A stretch of DNA of 64,000 nucleotides from Phoronis australis (taxonomy: Eukaryota > Phoronida > Phoronidae), in assembly GCA_002633005.1 (NCBI GenBank), contig NMRA01000214.1:332414-396413 (forward strand). Reading direction: 5' to 3'. Under the pieces are notes generated by a model. That model made no database searches. It saw only the letters and a list, made by a program, of their open reading frames with translations, and had not been told where the DNA came from. Each line of letters opens with the position of its first letter. The stretch's first letter is position 1. A program made the position numbers and the translations under genes. Of the stretch, positions 47,301 to 60,420 are shown piece after piece.

Positions 47301-49898
47301 TTCAAAAACAGGAAACCCGCAATACCTCACAAAACATACCCCTTCCAATGAGAGACATTTGTTGATGAAACAACTCGGAAACTATCTCAAGCTTGCAGTC
47401 CAGGAAAACTGCTCCCAGACTCCTAACACTTAGATTGCTGCCGAGGCCACTAAAGAAAACAAATTTAACACTAAACCAACTCCACACTTGAAACCTATGA
47501 GCAGTTAGGATTGTGGCAAACGCCTTTAGCAGATGGTCATTGTACAAAAACAGAAAGAGCAGATCTTTCAGTCAATATGTTAACACTGGCATGTCAACAA
47601 AGACTAGGACTGGAAATGAGGCACTTATAATACACTACTTGGGTGTTTAGCACAAGGGAGAATGATAATTAGATTAGGTACGGATAAATTGAAAGTTTCG
47701 CAGCCAAACGCATGCACACATGAGTGGTGTTATAGATAAAAAAAACTAATCCGAATGTGGATTATAAAAACACTAAGAAGTAGTGTAAAGCTAACCACAA
47801 CTATTATTAGACATAAAAAAGTTCGGTAACTAGCCTTTTAACACTTAAGTAAGTTGAAAAGTGAAAAATCTCCTATCAACTTTCTCAACGATATTCAACT
47901 AAATTACCCCGGCCATTGTTACTTAACCGGCACTTAAGGAAAATGTCACAATTTGATTTTTGAAGATCTTTGACATATCGGGTAACAATTTTTGGTTCCA
48001 AATAACGCACAAATTGTGCAAAGGGGAGAAAACACCGTGCACTCGTAGATAGAACTACGGGTATTCTCTAACTTGGCAAGGTCAATCATGTCCATCTTCT
48101 GTGTGAACCAAGGTATAACATTATTCCAACAGCACACATGTAGTTTCAAATCAACCGGTACCCAACCAGAAAACTACTGACGCCTGTTTATTTATGGAGA
48201 CTGTGCAAGAATGGTTGCACTTTAAATGGAATTTCCCACAGCACCAACTGCTGGCTACCAAGCCTATTGAGTAAACACTATTCAACTGATTGTAAGCAAG
48301 TGTACATCACATTTTCAAGGAAGCCATAGATCGATGTCCGAAATCCGTGTTCGTCCTCACTCTTCTCCAATCAAAATCCACCATCATTCCCCGCTTACTT
48401 AACACCAAAATAATTGCAAAATTTGCCATTTTTCAAAGGCGGATTACTTTGCTACAAATAACAGAAACTATTCTTTATTTTTAGGAGAGAAACTTGACAA
48501 AAATTTTACTTGTTGGCCACATTGACAACTAAATAGGTGATGGTTATCGATACTTTTACCTAGGATTAAGAATTATTATCAATACTAGCTTTGACTTAAA
48601 ACTAGATATCACACGGTTTCACGAAAAGATCCCCACTTATCTTCCAATGATATTGAGAATTAGCGTAGACTTCACTCTTCATTTATATCAAAGCCAAAAA
48701 CTGACTTAGTAATGAGACTCAAACAGGCTAAGAAAGGACAACCAGTGTTTTTCACAAGTTCACAAATACACGGTAGATTTAGGCAACTTAGTTGAGTCCC
48801 TATTTGGGACCATTTCAAGCAACCCGCCACGGGGACATAGCGAACACAAGAAACTTCAAAAAGTGTGCACCCCAATTTACAACTGCCATAAAATACAGAT
48901 CACTTCATTCACCAGTGTCCTCTGCCACAAACTGAGTGCAGTGTTTCCAACAAAACCCAGTTTCCATCTGGATGGTTTTATTATGTGGTCAAATCATATC
49001 TCAGCATAAGGTTCACTAGGGAGGGAGGATACCTGTGTAATCACCCATGTAAAATCCTATTACTGCAGTTGTGTACACTAAACAGTGAACACAACAATAA
49101 CAATCACAATTTCATGGGGGACAGGTTTAGAAGGTGCCAATCAGTGATTTAGGGAAACCTGGCCTTATGTCCGGGCTGAGCATGGTCACCTCATTACATA
49201 ATAATTGCATTTGAAACAGTGGTTTAAAAGCTAGGTGTTGACTCTAACACCTGCAGTCCCCACACCTCTGTACATCAACAGGCATTACCCTCATGGACTC
49301 ACAGACTTTGTGTTTAAGCAACCATGCTCGGCTTAACACACACTCCTGGATTGTTGAGCTCTCAGTATAGGGTAAGCGCACAGGGCACTACCCTGCATGG
49401 GTATGAATACGGTACTTTTAAGGTGTATAGCTTAGAATCATCGTTGTTGCTCAAGTAATCATCGCCTTAAAACTTGAAAGTCATATCGGATGCCATCTTG
49501 GATTTCCAAGCCAACCCGCTTGTGAGTGTTTGCCCCCTGATGGCTGTTCTTGAACAGGCTTCAGATTTCAGACACCTGCTGCCTCTCGGCAAGACAAGCA
49601 TACACGGACACAAGAAAGCCAGGCTGTGAATGCCTTACTGTCTTGGGTAAATGGTCACTTATTCAAGCACATTGAAACCCCAACACACTCCAGTTTACAT
49701 AACTCCAAGCAATCTCAGCAAACCCTGGAGAAGTCTGGGTCAACACCAGGCAACAATACATTGTGATCTGTGGATACCAAAGGCGGGAACCAGCCCTCCA
49801 GTTCCTTAGTGTTGACCCAAAAGTACAGTACCTCAATAGTTCACCCATTGCTCTTAATGGCAACATCATTACTTGCTCTTTACTTGTTTGTATGTTGA
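44400..49898. other. Long non-coding stretch
   Basis: ORFs such as 44380-44808 (+) and 45595-46059 (-) show no domain or splice support. No repeats were recognised. Confidence 0.45.
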
Positions 49899-50208
49899 GG
49901 GTTACGTAGGACCTCGAGGGTTACATAGGACCTCAGATAAATATCTAACTTTGTCTAACTACTGCACATCATATCTCGGAAGTGGCTAATTGGAGTCATA
50001 TGAAACTCTCAGATACTACGTTTTACGCACAATTCTCCAAAAGGCTGTCAGGGATTGAAGGGCTATCAAACATATGATATTTTTTGAAATCTCCCCCTTG
50101 TACAATCATATCAAATAACATTTTATCATGTTACTGATACAATTGTTTCGTTATCAATGTACCTTTCTTATTGTTAAATTTTACTAAAAAGACCTGGTCA
50201 CGTAACCC
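49899..50208. mobile_element. TIR element, ~310 bp, GGGTTACGT ends
   Basis: The left end gggttacgtaggacc and the right end ggtcacgtaaccc form terminal inverted repeats (gggttacgtaggacc against gggttacgtgacc). The left TIR is duplicated in tandem with a 19-bp period (49899 and 49918). The inside matches 28470-28590 and 59504-59600 (cgtatctcagaaatggctgatt-like tract). No coding capacity. Confidence 0.65.
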
Positions 50209-53111
50209 AATTAATGAAAGATTGCCACAATATCAAAAATCTAAATTTACATGCTTTCTACTTTCAGAAATACTTAAACTGAGTAATAATGTAGTTATGT
50301 ACATTTTTTGGCTAAATACGCCGACTCGTCAATAATGCCCAACGTAACCATAGTTACTAAGTAAGATAAAAAAGCACTCTACAGCATTGTAAAACTACCA
50401 GAGACAACTTCCACCCCAACGCTTATATCAGACACACAAAATGAGTTTCCAGTTCAGTCAAATTGCTGTTTCTATTTGCTTGGAGCTCAGTTTTGATCAA
50501 TGGAGACTTGTAACCCATCCCCTGAATATCCTCAGCCCCTATTGGCCCCTCTCACCAGAGAACATTAAACACACAGTAGGGTTCTGAGCCAGTATAATAA
50601 CATTTGAAGAACACAAAGGCTTTGTAATGAACCAGCATTCTTTGAAACACAATGTAAAGGTTAGACTTGAGTACACAGCATAAGATCAGCTTAGTAGGTT
50701 TAGACTACCACATAACTGGTAGGCAGTTAAACTGAGCCCAACCTGAAATGACCTAATGTTTATTGTGTGCCCTTAACCAGTATTCCAGAATCAAACAACT
50801 GCACAATTTTGAAGATATTCATTTTCAGAGGCTCTTAACTAAGACTTTCCTAACACAACCATTCAATAAAATGTTTAAATGTCAACACAGCATTATAACA
50901 AAAGATGTCACCATCACCATGGCTTATAAACTGATTGCATCTTTACTAAATCTGTGAACATGCACCGTAATCTAGCCAGTGCCTACAAAGGATCCAATCC
51001 GGGGTCTCCTAGTGCTATGGAAAATCATTTACATAAATTATGTAAACGAGGCTTAAAAAACCAAGAAACAAAAATTGCATTTAATGAATTCTACTTCCTG
51101 TGAGTAAGTAGCGTGATATCTGAATCATAATCTTACTTTATGAGTACAGTAAATTTTCTTTGCTTTTGAACAAAAACAATGGCCATTGTTCATTTTTCAA
51201 ATGATCAGATGCTGTATTGCCAATAATGTTCAAAATTTCATCGGGTGTTTGTTGATAATGGCCGTACTATGAAGAGTTTTCAAATCACTGAGTCAAGTAT
51301 CTTCGTATTTGCTCAGGTTGAAAATTTCGATACAATAAAATTTCATTTTTCTGCAATATTGCGTTTTAATTTGAAAAAACTTTAACTTCATGAAGTTGAA
51401 TGTCAATCATTGAAATGTTCATTTCTTTTCTAGATTGAATTCTGAAGTTATGTAGTTCACTCAATTGTCACTAGGTAGAGCTCAATACAATTTCCCTGAT
51501 CTCTTCAAACGATCGCCGATAACAGCCTTAATATCTAATCAATAACAAGAATATAGCATACTTAACAGAAAACCATTGTAACCTATCATTTCTGAACTCA
51601 TTAAAATCTGAACACAAGTTCTATCTCAAATGGCCGGCTTTAATCTCATTACCAACCAGAGATGGTCCTCAGAAAGACCTTGATAGAATTAATTTGCTAA
51701 CTCCATCCACTCTGCAATCAAATAACACCAAGCTAATGGACTTCAAAAGGAATAATCATCCACACATACACTGCGGCAAAGAGCTGTTCGATTCTGAGTC
51801 CGCAAGATGTGAACGTGTTGCGTTTAAAAATCACAGATTTTCCAAATCATGTTGTAAATGCTGTTTCTTAAAACAATGTCTAGCAGTAATCACGGCGTAC
51901 AACTTAATAATTAAGCACTTATTCAAAGCTATTTACCTTATGAAAACCCTCTGTGTTTTGCTGCAAGATGCATTTCAAAACAAGGGAGCAAGAAAATTGG
52001 ATGTACACAAATTACAGTTTTTCAAATTGTCTCCCTGACATATGACCAAATGCCTCTTCTTCCTCCATTAACCTTAAAGATGATAATGAAATGTTTACCA
52101 TAGAGGGTGTGGCATTTGGCAAAACTGAGGAGAAACCAAAAGCACTAATTTTGAAAACGAGCAAGACACAAGATGACGTAATCAAAAAAAAAAGAGTTCA
52201 ACACACATAGCCTCGCAAATCTCAGTTAAAAGCTTTCCTAATCAAACGGATCGTCTTAACAAAATACAGCTAGCGTCCAGGACTCCAGATCATGGTAAAA
52301 TGGCTGTTATTCGGTAAAAACTGGTTCCTGGCAGCCATTTTGAAGAGGGACCCATCAATCCAGATCACTTATTAAACAAAAGGAACAAAACATTCTTGAA
52401 TCAACGATTTCCATGCCAGTGTGTAGGCTTATGACTGGTTCCTGTTTACAAGTGTGTCTTTAGTGTGATTGAAGTCACCTGTGCTGAAGTCAATTCAGAT
52501 TGACTCTCTAGCAGTACCAAGCTGGCACTTAATTAGACAGGCCATGCCAAAGGGCAGCCAAGAGTCTCCACCAGCACAACTTAACATTCACTCACTTCCA
52601 CAACAACCTCACAGCCAGCCAAGAATTCACATGTATTTTCCTTCATGCTGGTTCCAGGGCTCACATTGGCAGTGCATTCACACCTCTTAACTAAGACAAA
52701 AAAATGAGCAGTCTACAAGTTATTTTTTTCATGTTCGGAATCCCATGGCAATGGAACCTTGATATTGCCGGAAATTTTAATACATACATCTCCTCCAAGG
52801 AATCACAGCTTCAAAATAGACAAGAGACAAAGTTCAATAGCATGCTACTATTCACAGTTTCACAGATGAGAAATCCTTCTGGTGTAGAGACAAGAAAATT
52901 GCAAGAATTTTGAACTCAATTGTGCAAGGTTCTTACCACAGACTTGAGCAGTGATATCTTGTAACTTTTAAAACAAAAATCCACGCCGATCCTCACAAAA
53001 TTCAGCAAAATACAAAGTCATAAATCCAGAGTTCCCTCCAAACACAACCTCTCTATACAAAGACCAGAGCTGATAGCAAGCCTGAATGTTCTCATGACAA
53101 ATCTGGCATTT
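50209..53111. other. Non-coding stretch
   Basis: AT-rich. The ORFs present (for example 51694-52038 +) carry no recognised motif. Confidence 0.45.
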
Positions 53112-53200
53112 TGATTGGTCAGCAGGCTTTCTAAGCTGACTGGGTTTCACACTGTGTTGAGCGGTTCTGAAATCGGTGACTCTGATTGGTCAATACCCTG
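53112..53200. promoter_or_regulatory. Paired inverted CCAAT boxes
   Basis: gattggtca occurs at about 53114 and again at about 53183, each an inverted CCAAT (NF-Y-type) core in the same orientation 70 bases apart. No TATA box or exon is visible beside them, so promoter activity is only a possibility, for example for the upstream UTR exon of the ZNF608/609-like gene. Confidence 0.2.
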
Positions 53201-56200
53201 CAGGCTCAGAAGTGAGTCAATAGTTCTTTGTTTGATCTGCCTCATGCTAATATGTCACAGTTGTAGTCAACTAAGGGGAATTATTAACACGCTAGGCCTT
53301 CTAAAATTTCGCGCAGCCTCTATCTGCCAGCCAGATCGCAAATAAATTTCCTGTGAGCTTTCACACTCGGTTGGTTTAACAGCCCATGTCAGACAATGAT
53401 GTTTTCACCAGCTGAAGTGGTAGTTTTGAGCACTAAGCCTGAATTAAGGTACTCATCTTCTATTTTGCCATTGTAGAAGGGCAAACTCGGTTATTTAATT
53501 TCAGCCTGTTAGCTGACAGGAAGAGATAAAGCGAGGAAGGTCTGGTTTTGTGTTTACACAAAATGACCAAATCATGAATAGAAGATTAGCTGCCTATCAA
53601 ATGATAAACAGAAATTCCCCAATTTTCAACCTTTGTGAAACTGGCGGAGCAACAAGAAGGGTCTAGATTGACACACTGAAAACAGACATAACAAAAATAG
53701 ATTGAAAGTTTGATATAAAAATTTTTGAAATAGCATTTAAACATTGAGAACAAAAACAAATCATATACACATATACAAATAGTTTAGTTAGATTGGAAAT
53801 TGTCAACAATGTCTGAGTTATCTGTGTTTTGCTAACTTGAAAAGTGAATCGATAGTGTTCTCGCATAACTGGGTGTAAATAAACACAGCAAACAGGGACA
53901 TGTCACTATTGAGTTAATGGACATGCCGCAGAGGTCCAAAGGAGGATTCCATGTTCAATGGCAACTCATAATTCCTCACATCTCAACACTGTCAAAATGC
54001 CAAGGGGGAAGTCTCAAATTGTCACAGTGTTTTTGGTGCTTTTTGCATGTATATGTCATATGCAAGACAATATTTGTCCGCACTTATGAAAAATTCCATG
54101 ATTTTACAATTTGAGAAAATAGAAATCGCTACTTGATGCAGTGTGAATTTACTGTAAACCCAACAAAACACTAACACAAACTACCTGGATCACATTCCAC
54201 CAAGGAACTCTCAAAATGTCTCAATTCGTCAAAGAAATTCGGGTCACAGAAAGACACCACAACAAAGAGAATCTATCCTGTGCAGATCAACTCCACAACA
54301 GATAGGCCTGTCTACTTCAGAGTGAAGTCAGAAAGTAAAGTCAATAACCGTCATAAATTTTTGTCCGTTTTCAACAATGTAGCTTACCATGTACCAAAAC
54401 TACCAATAAATATATAATTTTAGAATTTAGATAAAAACATTCTTGTGGCTATGACTATTGTTTCCAACTGAACCTTTGATTGGACAGATGAAAATTTAGC
54501 ATCAAAAACACACATCTGATAGCAAGATTTGTATTCTGGTTGATATGACATTCCCCATCTTGAAAAGTCGGTCACCAGGCAAACACGGCAAACATTGTGT
54601 ACGGTGAATTTTCGCCAACTTCTGACTAAAATGAAAGTCAAATTTGCCTTTTCCTGTTTTTCACACACATTGTCAGACGTTGGCAATGTCATAGAACTCG
54701 ATGATGGAAGGCCATTTAATACAGTGCTACATATCTTTCATGGAAAAACAAGAAAATAAAATTTAACCTGTCAGTCACATTGTTTTCTCAATGGCTGAGA
54801 CTGAGATTTTACAGATGGAAAATTCACTTGAAATGGCTCACCAGTCTTGGGGAGGGGGGGGGAGACTGGTCACAGCTGCTGGTCAGTCCTCTAGCACTTG
54901 TTACTGGACAACCACTGGACAAGGAGGTAATGTGAAGCTATGGAGCACTTGAAGGTCTTGACTGGTCTCTTGTGGACACATAGAGTTGGCTCTGCAATAA
55001 CAAAAACATCTATGGATTACTACAGCATAATCTGAACATAATAGGTTAGTCCAGTTCCTGTTTGACTAGTCAGCTAAGCAGGGTGTTATATAATCACACA
55101 TATACACACAAATACCTGGTTGAATAGACAGGTATGACATTTGAAGTCCCCACTACCTGTGGTGTCCTGCACCTGTGATGGCAGGAAATGGACCCAGCAT
55201 GCACTGTGTGTCACAGCACTAGATACAAACTGCAGTCAGTCACTTCAGGTTGAACACATTTGGCTACCACCAGGGAGTTTTACAAAACTATCCACGATGC
55301 ACTTGCGATGAGAAACCTTTTGTGATTTCAATCCCATAATTCAACATTCCAACCTCACCGACCAATCGTTACTGGGTTCTTAATTTTTGCTGTGGTACAT
55401 GTGAGTAAAGTCCAGAGCATACTCGCGAAACACTCTCCTTCTACTCATGATTATGGGTGATGTTGCTTTTTAACGAGTTTCTTGCGTCTACCAAATGCAC
55501 CCCTGAATGCATGCTTGTGTACTGCCAGTTACCAATCACAAGAGTACAGGACAGAGTCGATCAGAGTCTATTTGAGAACCTTGAGTGGCTAAGCCCATTA
55601 CTGACTGATATGCCTTCTGATGTTGGAAATTCCCAGTATGCATGAAAATTACCACGTACGCATGAAAAGTAATTTTACAAAAAGTCATTAATATTTTTAT
55701 GGTTACCAAAGGTCATTTTCGTATGGCTGCATTCAAATTGGACATTTCTATTCGAGGAAGCAACATTCAGTCATTTTTGTTATAATGCTTTTACAAGTAC
55801 TTGCTAATAATAAATGTTGTTTTGTTTGATCACTGTCAGTGGTTTTAGAAACATCAGTACACTTTATTCGAGTCAATAATTTTAAAAACTTGAAATAACT
55901 CGTACCAAGAACTTGGAAAAATATGGCAAAATACACACTGCTATCGTTAGCAAAATGACGCACACATGGACAGAACACACTGTTTACTGCTGCAAACATC
56001 GCGTAATTAGATCACAAAATGCCTTCCAATGATCATTAGCAGGGATGATAAATGGAATCAATAAATGTCTCTTCCTGCAATCAAGCACACCTTTATAGTT
56101 GATAACAGACACCAAGTGAGGTCTGAGAGGTGTTGGTGCAACACTGATGTACCATAATTTGCAAAATAATCTATTTTAAATGAAATTACCTTCTTTAGAC

Positions 56201-56463
56201 AATCAGCTTGGAAAAAATTGCATGATGAGATCACAGTCATCTTTCTTTATGTATAAAATGTGACAAAACAAGAGATTATTTTTTCTTGAGCATAGAAAAA
56301 AATGTAACATTGGGCAGTTAAGAACTTTTAAAGTGACAAGAGAAGGCCCTGAAATAGTGACTCACTATAACTAACAAATTCTACTACAGGACAGGTAGAG
56401 TAGGAATTACCAACAGTCTCTTATTTATAAATGCAGCACAAACAAACACTTTCTCTTCTGATT
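53201..56463. other. Non-coding stretch
   Basis: AT-rich sequence with a G run near 54848. No supported gene. Confidence 0.45.
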
Positions 56464-56810
56464 CAGCGGCGGATCTAGTATTTCATAAGGGGGGGGCAAC
56501 ATTTTGTCTCGGACAATTGGGCAAAGCATGATTACAATTGCGTGCACCCAGCCTAAAACATATGGGGGGCTCGAACTTCTGGGAATGTGGACTTTTTGCT
56601 TAAAATCAAAAGGAGAGCTAAAAGAAAAAACCAAGTAAAAAACAAAAACAAAAACAAAAAATGGGAAAATGGTGGTTTGATTAGGACAAACACACTAAAA
56701 CTGCTAACATTGTTTAATCTTGTTCCAGCTGCATGTTAATTACCGGGGTTAATTAACAAACTCAATATTTCCTCATGTTCTTGCCAAAGGGCCCCCCCTA
56801 AATCCGCCTG
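56464..56810. mobile_element. TIR element, 347 bp, flanked by TGATT
   Basis: The left end is CAGCGGCGGATCTAG and the right end is the reverse complement of CAGGCGGATTTAGGGGGGGC. TGATT abuts both ends (56459-56463 and 56811-56815). Internal blocks gggcaacattttgtct, the gggggctcgaa tract and ttaattaccggggttaatta are shared with 8318-9495. It is a shorter, non-autonomous member of the same family. Confidence 0.75.
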
Positions 56811-56815
56811 TGATT

Positions 56816-58407
56816 CACCACTTACTGCCAATTTCTCTGGATTTACACCAGAATTATGTTCTAGCACACATTTGATGAGACTACAACTAGGTTTCTCCAA
56901 GTTGTGAGCCCTAAGGCAGTGTTAACCACAAGGGCAACTGGAGGGTAATGTTGTAGATCTTCAAAGCATTAGTAACAGCTAGAAATATGAGTGGTAGCCC
57001 ATGAGGTAACTATCCACATTGAGCATTTAGTGGAGTCCACACTCATTCCTTCTTTGTGTTTTGTGTGGTTTTCACTGAGCCTGAATCAAATGGGAAATCT
57101 CCACCAGGAATTTCACAACTGCTAAATTCTTTAATTGGCCAAACATTACCAGACAGACAGAACATGTGAAATAGTTTGGCCTGCACCCTTCCAGGGACAA
57201 CTGCAGACACACATACACACATGACATGTATTGACAGATGGGCAGGCATTCAACTGATGTGGCCAGTAACATCTTTGAGTATTCGGTGGGGTCCCTGTGC
57301 CAAATTTTAGAAAGATCACCGCCATCAACCACAGCCCAGTTTTGTACCCATCAACAAGTGTCAAAGGATCAGAGAAATGAGGCTCTTGGCGGGGTGCATG
57401 ACTTACAGGGTATAGAGGCATTCCTTACATACCAGCCACAACAGTGTGTTGTGGATTCCTTGTGGTGTGCATGGACTAGATTTGACCAAAATGTCTACTC
57501 TTAAAATACTCCAAGAACATTCCTGGAAACTTATCTTTTCCTTGAAGAATGGCTGGTCTTTGTACAGAAGTAACCCTCTTGAAAAGTCACAGATAAAATA
57601 TTCGGGCGTTGTAAAGAAATGGGAGATTTCAATGTTATGTGGAGATTGCTAATAACAGTTATCTTAAGGACCAGACATGTCACACTGTAATATAAATCCT
57701 TTGTTTGGTACACATCATGAAGACAAGCACACATAAAAGCTGCCTCCTAACTCTGCAGAGATGCAGGGGTATGGCTGACCAATTTTCTCATATTCTGATA
57801 TTTGGTTAAGGGTGGTTAATAAGACTTTAAGAACAATTTGGTGATAGGCTCCCACCTCAAAATTGCTGAATAAAGATTTAGCCAAGTTATTACGAGTACA
57901 TGACAGCTAAGAAATAATTAATAGAAAATTCTCCAGTTACTCATAATAGTTGGATATGTTCTCAAGGACCTCTTAGTCACTTTTGCTCAAGTGAAATTTA
58001 AATACGGTTTAGAATTAGTGGAGTGGAGCGCAAGATAAAATTTCTTAAGTCACTCTTCCTGGTCTTTCATGGTCATCTTGAGTTCTAATCATAGTACTCG
58101 AAATTATTTTTGATATTCTCTGCTCCACGTTAGTTGTGCAGACTCAGTATAAATGTTGGTTAATTTGTGTCCTCAGTAGATTATGATTTATGTATATGAC
58201 TGTCTAGTCCTAGTTTGTACCTGGTGACCTCAGCAATAAGCTACAAGTCAGAGTCTGAAATCAATATCTCATGTTTTTACGCGAAATCTCAAGTTTTTAC
58301 TCAAGTTTATAGGTCAATCTACCATAACACAGAAATTTGTGAACTCATCCCTACGGTGGCTATTGTCGTTGGACGAAGGAGGTAGACAATCTGTTCTGAA
58401 ACCAAAC
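56816..58407. other. Non-coding stretch
   Basis: No supported gene. Overlapping short ORFs on both strands at 57040-57420 are shadows of each other without motifs. Confidence 0.4.
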
Positions 58408-58413
58408 GGTATG

Positions 58414-58614
58414 CAAAGGTGGATTTAGGGGGATTCCAGGGGGCCCCGGCCAGGGCTCCCTTCCGCGCATGATAAAAAACAGCATCAACGAGTCGTTTGT
58501 TAGGGGTCTCACGAAGGTTTGTACTTCAAAATATTGACATCACACTCCCACAAGAGGCTATTACGAAAACTTGCGGTCAGGGTGCCTAATCTTGACATCC
58601 AAGATCCACTTATG
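58414..58614. mobile_element. TIR element, 201 bp, flanked by GGTATG
   Basis: The left end is CAAAGGTGGATTTAGGGGG and the right end the reverse complement of CATAAGTGGATCTTGG. GGTATG occurs immediately before (58408-58413) and after (58615-58620). The ends resemble the CAGNGGCGGATNTAG family. No ORF. Confidence 0.7.
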
Positions 58615-59503
58615 GGTATGTTTTCTGTTTTCTAATGAACGTGATACCTTCACAGACAGCATCAATTTGAGAAAAAACTGCAATATACCATTAAAAAGAA
58701 CCAGTACTAAACCTAGCTGTGCCTCATGAAGTGCTCTTTAATGCAATGATTTGAGAATTCAAAAGTTTTAGCAAATATATGACCAACTGCTAGTTGCATT
58801 GAAGTGGGAATAGAGATTTACATTCTGAGTTAAATCCTCCTGACTAGAGCAAGCCAATCTCACTACAGACCACGAACAATAAATGACTGCTTTTTACAAT
58901 TGTTATGAAGTGGCTATGCATTTTACTCAGTTCACCAACTACTACCCAGGATCTCCCAGTTTTGTGAAACCTCGTATTAAAACCTGAACATCAGCAGTGA
59001 TCAGCTGACAGCTAATCTCTGCCCATTTAATCGATAACACAGCAGCCACCGGGAAATTGCTTTAGTGTCAGTCTTTATATGGATCAACCGTGCGCTGGGA
59101 AAACTTACATTCTATGGATACTGAATTTCCTATTGAGTGGGTTTTCTCGACTATCAGGCACCAAGCAGTAAAACACAAACATTATACACTCGCAAATCAT
59201 CTACATATGCCACAAGGTAGTGTTTTAAATTGAGCACGAAGTCTAGTAAACCTAGAGGCCAATAACCTCTGAAGTAACCAGGTATTTATAACCCATGACC
59301 ATATCGAACATTTCAAACAAAGCTCTAAAAAAATGTCAGCTAAAATTCACACACTTCAATTTTTGACAGAAATTGTTGGTCAAGGAACTGACAAGACTGA
59401 TTTAGAAACAGAAGGCACAATAAACAACATTTCAAATTACTATATATTGCAGGAAGCTTCCATGTCTTGTTGGACTTTTCACAAATTACGAAATCTACCT
59501 TAA

Positions 59504-59780
59504 GGTTACGTTAAGGACCTCAAAAAATTCCCAAACTTGTCCATCTTCGAAACACGTATCTCAGAAATGGCTGATTGAATTCATATGACGCTGTTAGGAA
59601 TAGTTCAAAATTTGTATGAGGGGCAAGCAAAAATTGTAACTTTATGATTTTCACGAAAAAACGAAGTTGTACAAAATGACATAACTTTGAAAACTAACAG
59701 TGTTTCTCAGACATCAGTTTGAGCATTTATATTAAAATTACATTTGGTCATGTTATTGATACCGTCCCTTTTGCCAACTT
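59504..59780. repeat. Partial copy of the GGTTACGT repeat family
   Basis: ttaaggttacgttaaggacctc and cgtatctcagaaatggctgatt...cataatgac-like blocks match the 49.9-kb element, and so does the later tttggtcatgttattgatacc (cf. atcatgttactgataca at 50130). The right TIR is not recognisable. Confidence 0.5.
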
Positions 59781-60012
59781 GACATGATATCGTGACACAA
59801 CTGGTGTCACATACTGACTTAATGTAGATCTTGGCGGAGCCTCGACATAAACTGTGAAGTAAATAACAACATCGAACTAAACAGTAGGTGACGCTGTTGT
59901 CATTGAAGAAATCGCAAGGTAGCGCTGCACGCTAAGATTTTTAATGTGACGATTTGGGAACATTTACATGTGTTGATTAACATAAAACTTATTTTTAATT
60001 CGATTAGTGATC

Positions 60013-60420
60013 AAGGTACCTAAACTACACGGATAATGTACCCATAAACACGGTCACGGACGCATGAACACGACTCGCGGACCTGCAATCACCGTCCACT
60101 GACTCACTAACACGGGAACAGACTCACATTCACGAAGAAACACAGTTAACGGACTGCCAAACACAGGTTACGGACAAAATGTAGTTGTGTCAGCTGACCC
60201 AGGAAGCTGATGAGTCCGTGACCCGTGTTTGGCGGTCCGTTAACCGCGTTTCCTTGTGAATATGAGTCCGTGTCCTGTGTATTTGGGTGAATGGATTGTG
60301 TTTTGTGTGTCCGTTCCCATGTTTGTGAGTCAGTGGACAGTGTTTGCAGGTCCGTGACTTGTGTTCACGGGTCCGTGACCGTGTTTATGAGTCCGCTAAC
60401 CGTGTAGGTTAGGTACCTTG
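60013..60420. mobile_element. Foldback element with minisatellite arms
   Basis: The left arm (60013-60176) starts aaggtacctaaactacacgg. The right arm (60214-60420) read as reverse complement starts caaggtacctaacctacacgg. They align through aaacacggtcacggac, atgaacac, gcggacctgcaa and gtccactgactcac to the centre. The right arm has about 45 extra bases. Each arm is itself made of degenerate ~20-25-bp units (aacacggtcacggactcat-like). The loop is about 37 bases and there is no coding sequence. This matches the description of foldback transposons such as Drosophila FB and sea-urchin TU, whose long inverted repeats are tandem arrays. Confidence 0.8.
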
